A stretch of DNA of 64,000 nt from Mucilaginibacter_A sp050954285 (GTDB lineage: Bacteria > Bacteroidota > Bacteroidia > Sphingobacteriales > Sphingobacteriaceae), in NCBI GenBank assembly GCA_050954285.1, contig JBPBPL010000032.1:6780-70779 (forward strand), in the 5' to 3' direction. Both the position numbers and the translations under genes were made by a program. The notes below the pieces were generated by a model. That model worked only from the letters and a program-made list of their open reading frames with translations. It was not told the DNA's origin and made no database searches. Every line of letters starts with the position of its first letter. Within the stretch, counting starts at the first letter, position 1. Shown piece by piece: positions 44,368 through 53,760 of the stretch.

Positions 44368-46590
44368 ATGAAAGAGATTGTGATTGATCTGGAAGCGGAG
44401 AAAAAAGAAATATTAAAAAGATACCGGGCATTATTAAGATCATGCAAATCAAAGCTGCAAAAAGGCGATGAAAAGATGATTCGTAAAGCTTTTGAAGTAG
44501 CTGTGGAAAGTCATCAGGATATGCGGCGCAAATCCGGCGAACCTTATATTTATCATCCCATTGCTGTTGCACAGATTGCTGCTGAAGAAATTGGCCTTGG
44601 CCCAACTTCAATTGCCTGCGCGCTTTTGCATGATGTGGTGGAAGATACGGATGTTACTTTGGATGATATCGAACGTGATTTCGGAAAAAAAGTAGCTAAA
44701 ATTATTGATGGCTTAACTAAAATTTCCGGCGTTTTTGATACGAACAGTTCTTTGCAGGCAGAAAATTTCCGGAAAATGCTGCTCACGTTGGCAGATGATG
44801 TACGCGTGATTCTGATTAAACTGGCTGATCGCCTGCATAATATGCGCACGATGGAATTTATGCCACGTGATAAGCAATTGAAATTATCTTCAGAAACCAT
44901 TTATCTGTACGCACCGCTGGCTCATCGTTTAGGTTTGTATGCGATTAAATCTGAAATGGAAGATTTGTCCATGAAGTACATGGAGCCGGAAACTTATCAG
45001 TTTATTAAAAAGAAACTCAATGAGAAGAAAGCGGAGCGCGAGAAGTTTATTCAGGATTTTATTAAGCCGGTAAAAACAGTACTGGAGTTGCAGCACTTGC
45101 CCGCGGATGTGTTTGGCAGGCCAAAATCCATCCACTCCATCTGGAATAAGATGAAGAAGAAAAATATCCCTTTTGAAGAGGTTTATGATCTTTTTGCCAT
45201 CCGGATTATACTCGATAGTAAGCCCGAAACCGAGAAAGCGGATTGCTGGAAAGCATATTCGGATGTTACCGATATTTACCGGCCAAATCCTGATCGGCTG
45301 CGCGATTGGATTTCATCACCCAAAGCCAACGGTTACGAATCTTTGCATACTACGGTAATGGGACCGCGCGGGCAATGGGTGGAAATCCAGATCCGCACCA
45401 ACCGCATGAATGAAATTGCAGAAAAAGGTTTTGCAGCACATTGGAAATACAAGGAATCATCCACCGAAAACGGCTTGGATCAATGGATTTTTAAAGTGCG
45501 GGAAATGTTGAAAAGTCCGGAAACCAACGCTTTGGATTTTCTGGATGATTTTAAAATGAACCTGTTTTCGGATGAGATATTTATTTTCACCCCAAAAGGA
45601 GCTTTGGTACAATTGCCGCTCAATGCAACTGCGCTGGATTTCGCTTTTGAAATTCATTCGGATGTTGGTGCAAAATGTATTGGTGCCAAAGTAAATCATA
45701 AGCTTGTTCCGCTGAGCTACAAATTGCAAAACGGAGATCAGGTAGAAATTATCACTTCCGGAAAGCAAACGCCGAAGGAAGACTGGCTGAACTTTGTGGT
45801 TACCGCAAAAGCGAAATCCAAAATAAAATCAGCTTTAAAAGAAGAAAAACGCAAGATTGCCGAGGAAGGAAAAGAGATGCTGGAGCGGAAAATGAAGTCG
45901 ATCAAACTCTCGTACACTTCAGATAATCTGTATAAACTCTCTTACTTTTTCAAATTTCAAACCACGCAGGATTTATTTTATAAAGTGGCTTTGGGTCAGA
46001 TTGATCTGAAAGATCTGCGCGAATATGTGGCTTCAGAAAAAATAATTGAGCATAAGCCACAGGATAAAATTGATGCCGATCAGATTCAATCGCTGATCCG
46101 CAACGTTAAAACCAAAGACAGCGATATTTTGCTGATTGGTGAAGACATGCAAAAAATTGATTACCGTTTGGCCAGCTGCTGCAACCCAATTCCCGGTGAT
46201 GATGTTTTTGGCTTTGTAACAGTTGGAGAAGGTATTAAAATACATCAAACCAACTGCCCCAATGCAACCAAATTGATGTCAAACTATGGCTACCGAATTG
46301 TAAAAGCGAAATGGACCAATCAGCAGGAACTGGCGTTTTTAACTGGTTTGCGCATTAAAGGAATTGATGATGTTGGGTTGATTAACAAGCTAACAACCGT
46401 AATTTCCAACGATTTCAAAGTAAACATGCGCTCGCTCACGGTGGATAGCAACGATGGTATTTTTGAAGGCTCCATTATGGTTTATGTACATGATAAAGAA
46501 CATCTGGATAACCTGATTAAAAAATTGAAACTCGTTCGCGGCGTAACAACTGTGTCGCGCTTTGATTCGCCGATGGAAAAGGTATCGTAA
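44368..46590 (+). CDS. rsh: Bifunctional (p)ppGpp synthetase/hydrolase (RelA/SpoT)
   Basis: The 740-residue protein has full Rel architecture. The HD hydrolase domain carries HDVVEDTDV (His88-Asp89) and LADRLHNMRT near 150. The synthetase has RPKSIHSIWNKMKKK near 248 and YESLHTTVMGPRGQWVEIQI near 324. A TGS domain (IFIFTPKGALVQLPLNATAL near 406), a conserved-cysteine segment (ASCCNPIPGDDVFGF) and a C-terminal ACT domain complete it. Intact catalytic motifs in both halves indicate it both makes and degrades the alarmone. fur and purA follow on the same strand. Confidence 0.96.
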   Translation: MKEIVIDLEAEKKEILKRYRALLRSCKSKLQKGDEKMIRKAFEVAVESHQDMRRKSGEPYIYHPIAVAQIAAEEIGLGPTSIACALLHDVVEDTDVTLDDIERDFGKKVAKIIDGLTKISGVFDTNSSLQAENFRKMLLTLADDVRVILIKLADRLHNMRTMEFMPRDKQLKLSSETIYLYAPLAHRLGLYAIKSEMEDLSMKYMEPETYQFIKKKLNEKKAEREKFIQDFIKPVKTVLELQHLPADVFGRPKSIHSIWNKMKKKNIPFEEVYDLFAIRIILDSKPETEKADCWKAYSDVTDIYRPNPDRLRDWISSPKANGYESLHTTVMGPRGQWVEIQIRTNRMNEIAEKGFAAHWKYKESSTENGLDQWIFKVREMLKSPETNALDFLDDFKMNLFSDEIFIFTPKGALVQLPLNATALDFAFEIHSDVGAKCIGAKVNHKLVPLSYKLQNGDQVEIITSGKQTPKEDWLNFVVTAKAKSKIKSALKEEKRKIAEEGKEMLERKMKSIKLSYTSDNLYKLSYFFKFQTTQDLFYKVALGQIDLKDLREYVASEKIIEHKPQDKIDADQIQSLIRNVKTKDSDILLIGEDMQKIDYRLASCCNPIPGDDVFGFVTVGEGIKIHQTNCPNATKLMSNYGYRIVKAKWTNQQELAFLTGLRIKGIDDVGLINKLTTVISNDFKVNMRSLTVDSNDGIFEGSIMVYVHDKEHLDNLIKKLKLVRGVTTVSRFDSPMEKVS

Positions 46591-46598
46591 ACGAAGTA

Positions 46599-46629
46599 TT
46601 CGCATTTTCTTGATTTATTAATAACTTTG
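46599..46629 (+). promoter_or_regulatory. Putative promoter of fur
   Basis: TTCG (46599-46602), 19 bases, TAACTTTG (46622-46629): a perfect -7 element with a one-mismatch -33 element at the correct spacing for Bacteroidota sigma. It lies 18 bp before the fur ATG. Confidence 0.45.
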
Positions 46630-46631
46630 AT

Positions 46632-46646
46632 CTGATAAAAAATCAG
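46632..46646. promoter_or_regulatory. Small dyad CTGAT-N5-ATCAG just before fur
   Basis: A perfect 5-bp inverted repeat around AAAAA lies 1 base before the fur start and just after the putative -7 box. It may be a regulatory site. It also looks like a broken copy of the iterated motif (GATAAAAAATCAGCAT). Confidence 0.35.
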
Positions 46647-46647
46647 C

Positions 46648-47124
46648 ATGGCTCAACAAGAAACCATTGATATGGTTAAAAAGATTTTTGAGGCTTACCT
46701 CGAAAATAAAAGTCTTAGAAAAACCCCTGAGCGTTTCGCAATTCTCGAAGAGATTTACTCGCGCAGTGACCATTTTGATGTAGAATCACTTTACATCCAC
46801 ATGAAAAATAAAAAATACCGCGTTAGCCGGGCAACGGTTTACAATACTTTGGAGTTACTACTTTCCTGCGATTTGGTTACCAAACATCAGTTTGGAAAAA
46901 ATATGGCTCAGTTTGAAAAATCTTATGGCTATAAACAGCATGACCATATTATCTGCCTGAATTGCGGCCGCGTGGTAGAATTTTGCGATCCGAGGATTGG
47001 TCAGATTCAGGACATGATGGGCGATATTTTGAAATTCGAAATCAAACATCACTCTATGAACATGTATGGCGATTGTTCCCGTTTGAAACTCGCAGGCTCC
47101 TGCGAATATTATGCTAAAAATTAA
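46648..47124 (+). CDS. Fur-family transcriptional regulator
   Basis: The 158-residue protein has an N-terminal winged helix (KTPERFAILEEIY, YRVSRATVYNTLELLLSCDL) and the metal site region KQHDHIICLNCGRVVEFCD (residues 97-114) with CxxC at Cys103/Cys106. Cys143 and Cys152 near the end may form part of a structural zinc site, spaced more widely than the usual second CxxC. Whether it senses iron, zinc or peroxide cannot be told. It lies between rsh and purA, an order common in Bacteroidota. Confidence 0.93.
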   Translation: MAQQETIDMVKKIFEAYLENKSLRKTPERFAILEEIYSRSDHFDVESLYIHMKNKKYRVSRATVYNTLELLLSCDLVTKHQFGKNMAQFEKSYGYKQHDHIICLNCGRVVEFCDPRIGQIQDMMGDILKFEIKHHSMNMYGDCSRLKLAGSCEYYAKN

Positions 47125-47140
47125 TTCTGATAAAAAATAA

Positions 47141-48412
47141 ATGGTTGATGTATTGTTAGGCCTTCAATGGGGTGATGAAGGCAAAGGTAAAATTGTGGAC
47201 GTACTTTGTCCGCAGTATGATATGATTGCCCGCTTTCAAGGCGGTCCGAATGCCGGGCACACGCTCGAATTTGATGGTCAAAAATATGTGCTTAATACGA
47301 TTCCTTCCGGTATTTTTAATGATCAGACGCTTAATCTGATTGGAAACGGCGTGGTGATCGATCCGATTATTTTAAAACGCGAACTGGATAATCTGAAAAA
47401 GGCAGGTTTTGATCCGGTTGGAAAAGGTAAATTAGTAATTGCCAGAAAAGCACATCTGATTTTGCCTACGCACCAATTGCTGGATGCTGCTTCTGAAAAT
47501 AAAATGGGAGCCAATAAAATTGGTTCTACCTTAAAAGGTATCGGCCCAACTTATATGGATAAAACCGGCCGCAACGGTTTGCGCGTTGGCGATACAATGT
47601 TGCCGGATTTTAAAGAACGTTATGACCGGTTGGTTGAGAAACATAAATCAATACTGATACATCATGGCGAAATACCTGATTTTTCTGAAAAAGAAATTGC
47701 ATTTTTCGAAGCGATAGAATTATTGAAAGCCATTCCACATGTGGATAGCGAACACCTGGTAAATAAATACCTGAAAGAAGGAAAAACTGTTTTGGCAGAA
47801 GGCGCGCAAGGCACGATGCTGGATGTTGATTTTGGCTCTTACCCTTTCGTTACTTCTTCCAATACCACTACGGCCGGTGCCTGCACAGGTTTAGGTATCG
47901 CGCCAAATAAAATTGGCGAAGTAATCGGGATTTTTAAAGCTTATTGTACGCGTGTAGGCAGCGGTCCTTTTCCTACTGAACTGGAAAACGAAACCGGTGA
48001 AGAACTGCGCAGAATTGGTCATGAATTTGGTGCAGTTTCCGGTCGTCCGCGCCGTACTGGCTGGATTGATTTGCCTGCTTTGAAATATGCGATCCTATTA
48101 AATGGCGTAACGCAGTTGGTGATGACTAAAGCAGATGTTTTAAGCGGATTTGAAAAAATTTATGCTTGTACACATTATGCTTATCCAACGGAAACCATTG
48201 ACTATATGCCGTACGATATTTGTACCGTTAAACCAGAACCGATCTTAAAAGAGATTGATGGCTGGCACGAAGATTTAACCGGAATCACGAAAATCAGCCA
48301 AATTCCCGAAAAATTAAAAGCTTATATTGATTTTCTGGAAGCAGAATTGGGCGTACCTGTAAAATACCTTTCTGTTGGGCCGGATCGTGTTCAAACCTTA
48401 ATTTTGCACTAA
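47141..48412 (+). CDS. purA: Adenylosuccinate synthetase
   Basis: The 423-residue protein has the GTP-binding start LLGLQWGDEGKGKIVD (residues 5-20), GGPNAGHT with the catalytic His near residue 41, QGTMLDVDFGSYPFVTSSNT near 223 and the C-terminal SGRPRRTGWIDLPAL near 302. It makes adenylosuccinate from IMP, aspartate and GTP, the first step from IMP to AMP. It begins 16 bp after fur, so the two are likely co-transcribed. Confidence 0.98.
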   Translation: MVDVLLGLQWGDEGKGKIVDVLCPQYDMIARFQGGPNAGHTLEFDGQKYVLNTIPSGIFNDQTLNLIGNGVVIDPIILKRELDNLKKAGFDPVGKGKLVIARKAHLILPTHQLLDAASENKMGANKIGSTLKGIGPTYMDKTGRNGLRVGDTMLPDFKERYDRLVEKHKSILIHHGEIPDFSEKEIAFFEAIELLKAIPHVDSEHLVNKYLKEGKTVLAEGAQGTMLDVDFGSYPFVTSSNTTTAGACTGLGIAPNKIGEVIGIFKAYCTRVGSGPFPTELENETGEELRRIGHEFGAVSGRPRRTGWIDLPALKYAILLNGVTQLVMTKADVLSGFEKIYACTHYAYPTETIDYMPYDICTVKPEPILKEIDGWHEDLTGITKISQIPEKLKAYIDFLEAELGVPVKYLSVGPDRVQTLILH

Positions 48413-48422
48413 CAAATTTGGG

Positions 48423-49688
48423 GTGATAAAAGAAGCATCGCACTTAGATATTTCGTTATTTAAAAGAAAAGCCCTTCATTGGGCTTCTTCTTTTTGTACG
48501 GTTTCCGTTTTTGATTCTAATAATTTTAATGATACTTATTCTAAGTTTGATTGGTTGCTGGCGGCTGAAAATTTGGATGAATTGAAAGTTGATGCCGATA
48601 CTTCTTTTATCGACCTAAAATCCTTCCGGCAAAAATATCCAAACCAGTGGCTGCCCGGATTTTTAAGTTATGATCTGAAGAATGAGGTTGAAGATTTAAC
48701 TTCCGAAAATCCGGATCAGCTACAGTTTCCGCAGCTTTATTTTTTTGTGCCGAAGCATATTTTAATATTAAGAAACGATCAGTTGGAAATTATTTCTGCG
48801 GAAGCTGAAAAAATCTGGGAAGAAATTGAAGCAACTGAAATATCACCTGCCGAAAAAGTTTCGCTTCAAATCAAACCCAAAATAAGTAAAGAAGGATACC
48901 TGAAAAAAGTAAACCAAATTAAACAACATATCGTTCGGGGCGATATTTACGAAACCAATTTTTGCCAGGAGTTTTATGCTGAAAATGTAGAAATAAATCC
49001 GATTTCGGTTTTTGAGGAACTGAATGCCCTCTCGCCAACACCTTTTGCCTGCTACTTCAAAGCGTATGATAAACATATTTTATCTGCCAGTCCTGAGCGT
49101 TTTTTGGCGAAAAGAAAGCAGCAGTTAATTTCTCAGCCAATCAAAGGCACGGCTTCACGCGCCGCTTCTCTACAGGAAGATGAACGCCAAAAAAACCTCC
49201 TTAAAAACAGCATCAAGGAAAAAGCGGAAAATGTAATGATTGTGGATTTGGTGAGAAATGACCTGACGAAGATTGCTGTGCCGGGAACAGTTGCGGTAGA
49301 AGAACTTTTTGGTGTTTATAGTTTCCGGCAAGTTCACCAGATGATTTCCACTGTTACCGCAACATTAGCTACCAATATCGATCTGATTGATGCCATTAAA
49401 AGTGCTTTTCCGCCCGGCTCCATGACAGGCGCACCAAAACTCAGAGCTATGCAGCTGGCCGAAGAATTTGAAGTTAGTAAAAGAAGCATTTATGCTGGCT
49501 CAGTTGGCTATTTTTCACCGGATGATGACTTTGATTTTAATGTGATTATCCGAACTATTTTATACAATTCAACACAAAGATACCTGAGTTTTCAAGTGGG
49601 TAGTGCCATTACTTTTCAATCCGAACCGGAAGCAGAATATGAAGAATGTTTGCTTAAAGCCAGCGCAATGCTGAGGATTTTAAGCTGA
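48423..49688 (+). CDS. pabB: Aminodeoxychorismate synthase component I-like (chorismate-binding)
   Basis: The 421-residue protein has a divergent N-terminal domain and a C-terminal chorismate-utilising domain (from about 155): GDIYETNFCQEF, SASPERFLAK, QPIKGTASR, VRNDLTKIAVPGTV, PPGSMTGAPKLRAMQ, SIYAGSVGYFSPD. This fits PabB (4-amino-4-deoxychorismate, folate pathway); anthranilate synthase is less likely without trp neighbours. The GTG start at 48423 overlaps an iterated motif, so the first residues (IKEAS) are motif-encoded. The gene overlaps the convergent DUF2071 gene by 9 bp. Confidence 0.88.
   Translation: MIKEASHLDISLFKRKALHWASSFCTVSVFDSNNFNDTYSKFDWLLAAENLDELKVDADTSFIDLKSFRQKYPNQWLPGFLSYDLKNEVEDLTSENPDQLQFPQLYFFVPKHILILRNDQLEIISAEAEKIWEEIEATEISPAEKVSLQIKPKISKEGYLKKVNQIKQHIVRGDIYETNFCQEFYAENVEINPISVFEELNALSPTPFACYFKAYDKHILSASPERFLAKRKQQLISQPIKGTASRAASLQEDERQKNLLKNSIKEKAENVMIVDLVRNDLTKIAVPGTVAVEELFGVYSFRQVHQMISTVTATLATNIDLIDAIKSAFPPGSMTGAPKLRAMQLAEEFEVSKRSIYAGSVGYFSPDDDFDFNVIIRTILYNSTQRYLSFQVGSAITFQSEPEAEYEECLLKASAMLRILS
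48425..48438 (+). repeat. Iterated motif at the pabB start
   Basis: Exact match GATAAAAGAAGCAT, beginning inside the GTG start codon region, 12 bp after the purA stop. If the GTG is right it encodes residues 2-6 of PabB. Confidence 0.75.
48598..48611 (-). repeat. Iterated motif (in pabB, opposite strand)
   Basis: Exact match GATAAAAGAAGTAT on the minus strand; on the plus strand it encodes DTSFI in the poorly conserved N-domain of PabB. Confidence 0.75.
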
Positions 49689-50405
49689 GATTTTCCCTGC
49701 TACCCGAATAGCAACTTTTGATCCTTCCGCAAAAAATACAGAATATGGTTCTTTCTGTAAAAAAGGCACAAACTCCTTTCCATACAATTTTCCTACATCA
49801 GCTTTGAAAATAAATTTGGTAACCGGTCTAATTTTCCACGAGACATGTTCTACCTGATATTCAACTGTTTTACGTTCGGTTAGCCTGTTATAACCCCAGT
49901 AATGCTCAAAAATAAATTCTTCTTCACTGCCTTTTTGTATTTCCTGTTGTTCTGCTGCAACTACGGCACCCAGCTGGTTCCAGTGGTTATTTAGTTTCCA
50001 TTCATACAAAAAAGCGGTTTCGCCATTAGCTAATTGTAAAGAAGAGTTACGCATTGGCATAGCCTGATAATGCTCATTGTAAATATTATTGGCTACCACC
50101 GGAATGATCTGTTTTGGCACAATTTCACTGATAAAAACGGCACCACGTTTCCAAGCTTTTCCGTCAAAATGTCTCACATAAAAACGTAAGTTCACTTCCT
50201 CAAAATTAATATGGCCTGGCCATCTAATACCTAAAACTTTTGTGTTGACGAACATAAAACCCACCATGCTGACTAAGGCTTTTCCCTGCCATAAATCAAG
50301 CTTGGTAGCTGCGGGCAAATATGGTTTTAATATTGATGGATCAACCTCATAATTAATCATAATAAGGTTGCGCCACTCTGCTTTTAAAAATCGCGTTTCA
50401 GACAT
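49680..50405 (-). CDS. DUF2071 (YqjF-like) protein
   Basis: The 241-residue protein has the DUF2071 pattern: an N-terminal AEWRNLIMINYEVDPSIL, then LVSMVGFMFVNTKVLGIRWP, NFEEVNLRFYVRH and GAVFISEIVPK. No catalytic role is established for the family. It is soluble. It lies 18 bp after the GH13 gene on the same strand and converges on pabB with a 9-bp overlap. Confidence 0.88.
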   Translation of the reverse strand: MSETRFLKAEWRNLIMINYEVDPSILKPYLPAATKLDLWQGKALVSMVGFMFVNTKVLGIRWPGHINFEEVNLRFYVRHFDGKAWKRGAVFISEIVPKQIIPVVANNIYNEHYQAMPMRNSSLQLANGETAFLYEWKLNNHWNQLGAVVAAEQQEIQKGSEEEFIFEHYWGYNRLTERKTVEYQVEHVSWKIRPVTKFIFKADVGKLYGKEFVPFLQKEPYSVFFAEGSKVAIRVAGKISA

Positions 50406-50423
50406 TTATAGTTTCAAACTACT

Positions 50424-52175
50424 TTAAAACTGATAAACCACGGCTTCATAAGGTCGCAACTTTCCATCGGTTGAAGAAGCAGGATAATTATCCAGTAAAA
50501 CTTTTGCTTTGTTTATATCCAAACCAGTTTTTACTTCCGAAGCTGTGGATTTAAAGTTTAACAGAATAAGCATTTTTTTACCTTCTAATTCCCTGGTATA
50601 AGCATAAACGTTGGGATTTGATTTAGCTAGCAACGTATATTTACCGTAAACCAAAGTAGGATTATCAGCCCTTAATTTTACAATTTTCCTGAAATAGTTT
50701 AAGCAGCTATTAGGATCTTTTTCTTCTGCGGAGGCGTTGATGGTTGTATAATTAGGATTGATTTTTAGCCATGGCTTTCCAGTGGTAAAACCTGCATTTG
50801 TAGAATCCTTCCATGGGAAAGGTGTACGGCTGTTATCACGATTTTCTTTTCCAGCCATCAGCAAAAATTTATTTAAATCTCCACCGCCTGCATTTTTCAT
50901 GTGCTGGTATTCATTTAACAAGGCCACATCATTATAATCAGTTATTTTGGTGAAACCGGCATTCGTCATGCCCAGCTCGTCACCATTGTAAACGTAAGGC
51001 GTACCGCGCATCGTCAGCAAAAATGTATTCAGCATTTTGGAGGAAACCACTCTAAACTCCGGACTCGCATTACCAAAACGATTAACCAAACGCGCATTAT
51101 CGTGATTGGCCAGGAAAATAGAAATCCAGCCTTTTTTAGCAAAGGCACTATCCCATTTAGTAAAGGTGTTTTTAAAATCAAGCAAACTGTAACCATTTGG
51201 CTTAGCCAAACCAACGCCATCAAATGCATAGGCCATATCCAGTTCATGACGGTCGGCATCAACCATATCGTGTGCATCCTGTAATGAATTTCCGGCGCCC
51301 TCGGCTACACTCATCAGGTTATATTTACTATACACTTCCTTGTTCATCTCCTTTAAATAATCATGCAGATGCGGACCGATAGCATAATATTTCATGAAGT
51401 TTTTTTCGTACCCAACCGGAAATTTAGGGAAAGTAGTATCTTTTGCTGCAAACTGAAACGCATCCATCCGGAAACCATCAATACCTTTATCAGCCCAAAA
51501 CTTCATAATGCTGTACACTTCCTGGCGCACTTTTGGGTTTTCCCAGTTTAAATCCGGCTGTTGCTGCGAAAAATAATGCAGATAATAAGCGTTCGTTAAC
51601 GTATCGTATTTCCAGGCATCGTGGTTCACATCAAACAAACTATACCGCGGCGCTGGTTTACCACGCTCGGCATTCCACCAATGGTAATAATTGCGGTAAG
51701 GATTGGTACGCGAACTACGTGATTGCTTAAACCATTCGTGCTGGTTACTACTATGGTTTACCACCAAATCCATCACCAGCTTAATGCCGCGCTGGTGCAT
51801 CCCTTTCAGCATCCTGTCAAAATCATTCATCGTGCCAAACTCTTTCATAATAGCGCGATAATCACTTACATCGTAACCATTATCTGTGTTGGGCGAAGAA
51901 TAAACCGGATTTAGCCATACCGTATTAACGCCCAGGCTTTTAATATAATCAAGTTTTGAGGTAATCCCATTCAAATCTCCTACACCATCACCATTGCTAT
52001 CTTTAAAGCTGCGTGGGTAAATTTGATAAACTACTGCTTTTTTCCACCAGTCTTTGGCGGTAGAATCAGTAGCTGTAGCTGATTGCTGATTTTTAGTTTC
52101 TGCCTGTTTGCAAGAATTTAAACTGATACCAGCTATGGCTAAAGCAGCAAGAGTACGGGTAAAATTAGGAAACAT
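50424..52175 (-). CDS. GH13 alpha-glucosidase/amylase lipoprotein
   Basis: The 583-residue protein has a lipoprotein signal (lipobox LNSC, Cys22). The GH13 barrel has all conserved regions: DLVVNHSS (136-143), GFRMDAF with the nucleophile Asp238, SVAEGAG with the acid Glu292, and FLANHDNARL with Asp359. The order and the QIYPRSFKDSNGDGVGDLNG start are typical of the oligo-1,6-glucosidase / trehalose-synthase-like branch. It would cleave alpha-glucosidic bonds of oligosaccharides at the periplasmic face. No SusC/SusD pair is adjacent. Confidence 0.94.
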   Translation of the reverse strand: MFPNFTRTLAALAIAGISLNSCKQAETKNQQSATATDSTAKDWWKKAVVYQIYPRSFKDSNGDGVGDLNGITSKLDYIKSLGVNTVWLNPVYSSPNTDNGYDVSDYRAIMKEFGTMNDFDRMLKGMHQRGIKLVMDLVVNHSSNQHEWFKQSRSSRTNPYRNYYHWWNAERGKPAPRYSLFDVNHDAWKYDTLTNAYYLHYFSQQQPDLNWENPKVRQEVYSIMKFWADKGIDGFRMDAFQFAAKDTTFPKFPVGYEKNFMKYYAIGPHLHDYLKEMNKEVYSKYNLMSVAEGAGNSLQDAHDMVDADRHELDMAYAFDGVGLAKPNGYSLLDFKNTFTKWDSAFAKKGWISIFLANHDNARLVNRFGNASPEFRVVSSKMLNTFLLTMRGTPYVYNGDELGMTNAGFTKITDYNDVALLNEYQHMKNAGGGDLNKFLLMAGKENRDNSRTPFPWKDSTNAGFTTGKPWLKINPNYTTINASAEEKDPNSCLNYFRKIVKLRADNPTLVYGKYTLLAKSNPNVYAYTRELEGKKMLILLNFKSTASEVKTGLDINKAKVLLDNYPASSTDGKLRPYEAVVYQF

Positions 52176-52329
52176 TGGTTTTAGGTTTGATGATAATTAT
52201 TGATTATGACAACCAAATATAATACTTCGTTTATGAATAAAAAACTGACTTTATTGAATTGAAACTGATTTTTTAAAACCAGATCAATACAATAACAGGG
52301 TAGTTAAAATAACTTTTAAAAATTAGACC

Positions 52330-52343
52330 GGTAAAAGAAGCAT
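52330..52343 (+). repeat. Iterated motif at the 3' end of the 52343 gene
   Basis: Exact match GGTAAAAGAAGCAT. On the minus strand its complement follows directly on the stop codon TGA of the unknown gene, sharing one base. Confidence 0.8.
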
Positions 52344-52693
52344 CAGTCAAAATTGTATTCAGAGCGTGGATCTTCCGGCAAAATTTCCATCTCCGGATAC
52401 CCGATATATTTGGCATACCATTGAATTGCCGACGCAACATCCAGCGCATCTTCAGCTTTAATATTGATGGTTTCAAAAGCAAGTGGATTGCCGTGATCAT
52501 CTGCATATAACTGAATTTCCTCAGGTTGTGGTTTAAATTCTACTTCATTCAAACAGTAAACCATTATTTTTAAATCAGTATCTCTGGAGCGGATAACATC
52601 ACGGCAGGAATCCTTTGGATCTTTTACTAAAAGAAATACGTTGTGGTTCATATCGGATAAATCAGTAGGTGTAAATAATTCTGCAAATAGCAC
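52343..52693 (-). CDS. Unknown acidic protein (116 aa)
   Basis: A soluble, acidic protein with no signal or membrane segment. MNHNVFLLVKDPKDSCRDVI at residue 15 may be the true start (52651). Later segments EVEFKPQPEEIQLYADDHGN and EDALDVASAIQWYAKYIG look like a small alpha/beta domain. No family is recognised. Exact motif copies lie at both ends of its transcription unit (52330 plus, 52797 minus). Confidence 0.65.
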   Translation of the reverse strand: MLFAELFTPTDLSDMNHNVFLLVKDPKDSCRDVIRSRDTDLKIMVYCLNEVEFKPQPEEIQLYADDHGNPLAFETINIKAEDALDVASAIQWYAKYIGYPEMEILPEDPRSEYNFD

Positions 52694-52796
52694 GTATCTT
52701 TTATGACCAAAAAAGCAGCTAATGGTTTTACAAATGCATATTTTGTTTTATGCTGATTGTTAGGACTTTAAATTTCTATCTGAAATTATTTAGCAG

Positions 52797-52810
52797 ATGC
52801 TTCTTTTATC
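52797..52810 (-). repeat. Iterated motif between unknown gene and YitT gene
   Basis: Exact match GATAAAAGAAGCAT on the minus strand, in the 190-bp gap downstream of the YitT-family gene. Confidence 0.8.
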
Positions 52811-52883
52811 AGCTAAAAAAATTTTGCAGATAAGGTTACTGATAAAGAATTAGTGGAAATAAGGCTTGGTTTTTTTAGAGAAC

Positions 52884-53756
52884 TTAATGCTCTCTAACCC
52901 TTCTTTTCAAAACCCCTCCGGCAGCTTCTTTAATGGTGCTGGTGAAAATAAACGCATTGGGATCTATGCTGTGCACCATGTTTTTTAGGCGGCGAACTTC
53001 CAATCGGGTAACTACGGTAAATACAATATCACAATCCTGACTTACCTCAAAACTGTTTTTCAAAAAGCCGCGTTCGCCTTTGTAAATGGTAATTCCGCGC
53101 CCCAGTTCCATCACTAATTTTTCTTTAATAGGTTCGCTTTGGCCGGAAATGATGGTTACGCCGGTATATTCTTCCAAACCTTCAATTACAAAACTGATGG
53201 TTTTAGAAGCGGTGTAATAAGTTAAAATAGAATATAAAGCCGTTGGCAAACCCAACTCGATGGCGGCGATGAGGAAGATAATGATGTTAATCCCCAAAAT
53301 AATTTCGCTGATGGTGAAGCTGATGCGCCGGTTGGTGTACAAAGCCAGCACTTCTATTCCATCCAGTGCGCAGCCGCCACGAATGGCAAGCCCAACACCA
53401 ATGCCCATAAAAACGCCGCCAAAAATAGAAACCAGCAGTTTATCGGAAGTGATTTGCGGATAAGGAATAAGAAGCAAGCATAAACCAAGCCCGATAACGG
53501 CTGCCAGCGTGCGCAAGGCAAAGGCCATGTTTACCTGAAAACCGCCCATCACAATAAGCGGTAGATTGGCCAGGATGATTACGTAAGCAATGTTTACATG
53601 GTATAATTCATGAATCAACAGTGAAATACCGGTTACGCCGCCATCAAAAAACTGGTTCGGAACCAGAAACCCTTTCAACGCAAAACCGCAAAACAAAATC
53701 CCGGCAATGGTGGATAAAGTGTCTCTTAAATTGTTTAAAAATGTTGTACTCATCAA
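52884..53756 (-). CDS. YitT-family membrane protein (DUF161 + DUF2179)
   Basis: The 290-residue protein has five or six N-terminal membrane helices (residues 12-175) with the family marks FFDGGVTGISLLIHELY and RGGCALDGIEVLALYTNRRI. A cytoplasmic DUF2179 domain (from about 195, GVTIISGQSEPIKEKLVMEL, GITIYKGERGF, RLEVRRLKNMVHSIDPNAFI) follows. Function is unknown; transport is suspected for the family. It begins 4 bp after the HD gene. Confidence 0.92.
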   Translation of the reverse strand: MMSTTFLNNLRDTLSTIAGILFCGFALKGFLVPNQFFDGGVTGISLLIHELYHVNIAYVIILANLPLIVMGGFQVNMAFALRTLAAVIGLGLCLLLIPYPQITSDKLLVSIFGGVFMGIGVGLAIRGGCALDGIEVLALYTNRRISFTISEIILGINIIIFLIAAIELGLPTALYSILTYYTASKTISFVIEGLEEYTGVTIISGQSEPIKEKLVMELGRGITIYKGERGFLKNSFEVSQDCDIVFTVVTRLEVRRLKNMVHSIDPNAFIFTSTIKEAAGGVLKRRVREH

Positions 53757-53760
53757 CGCG

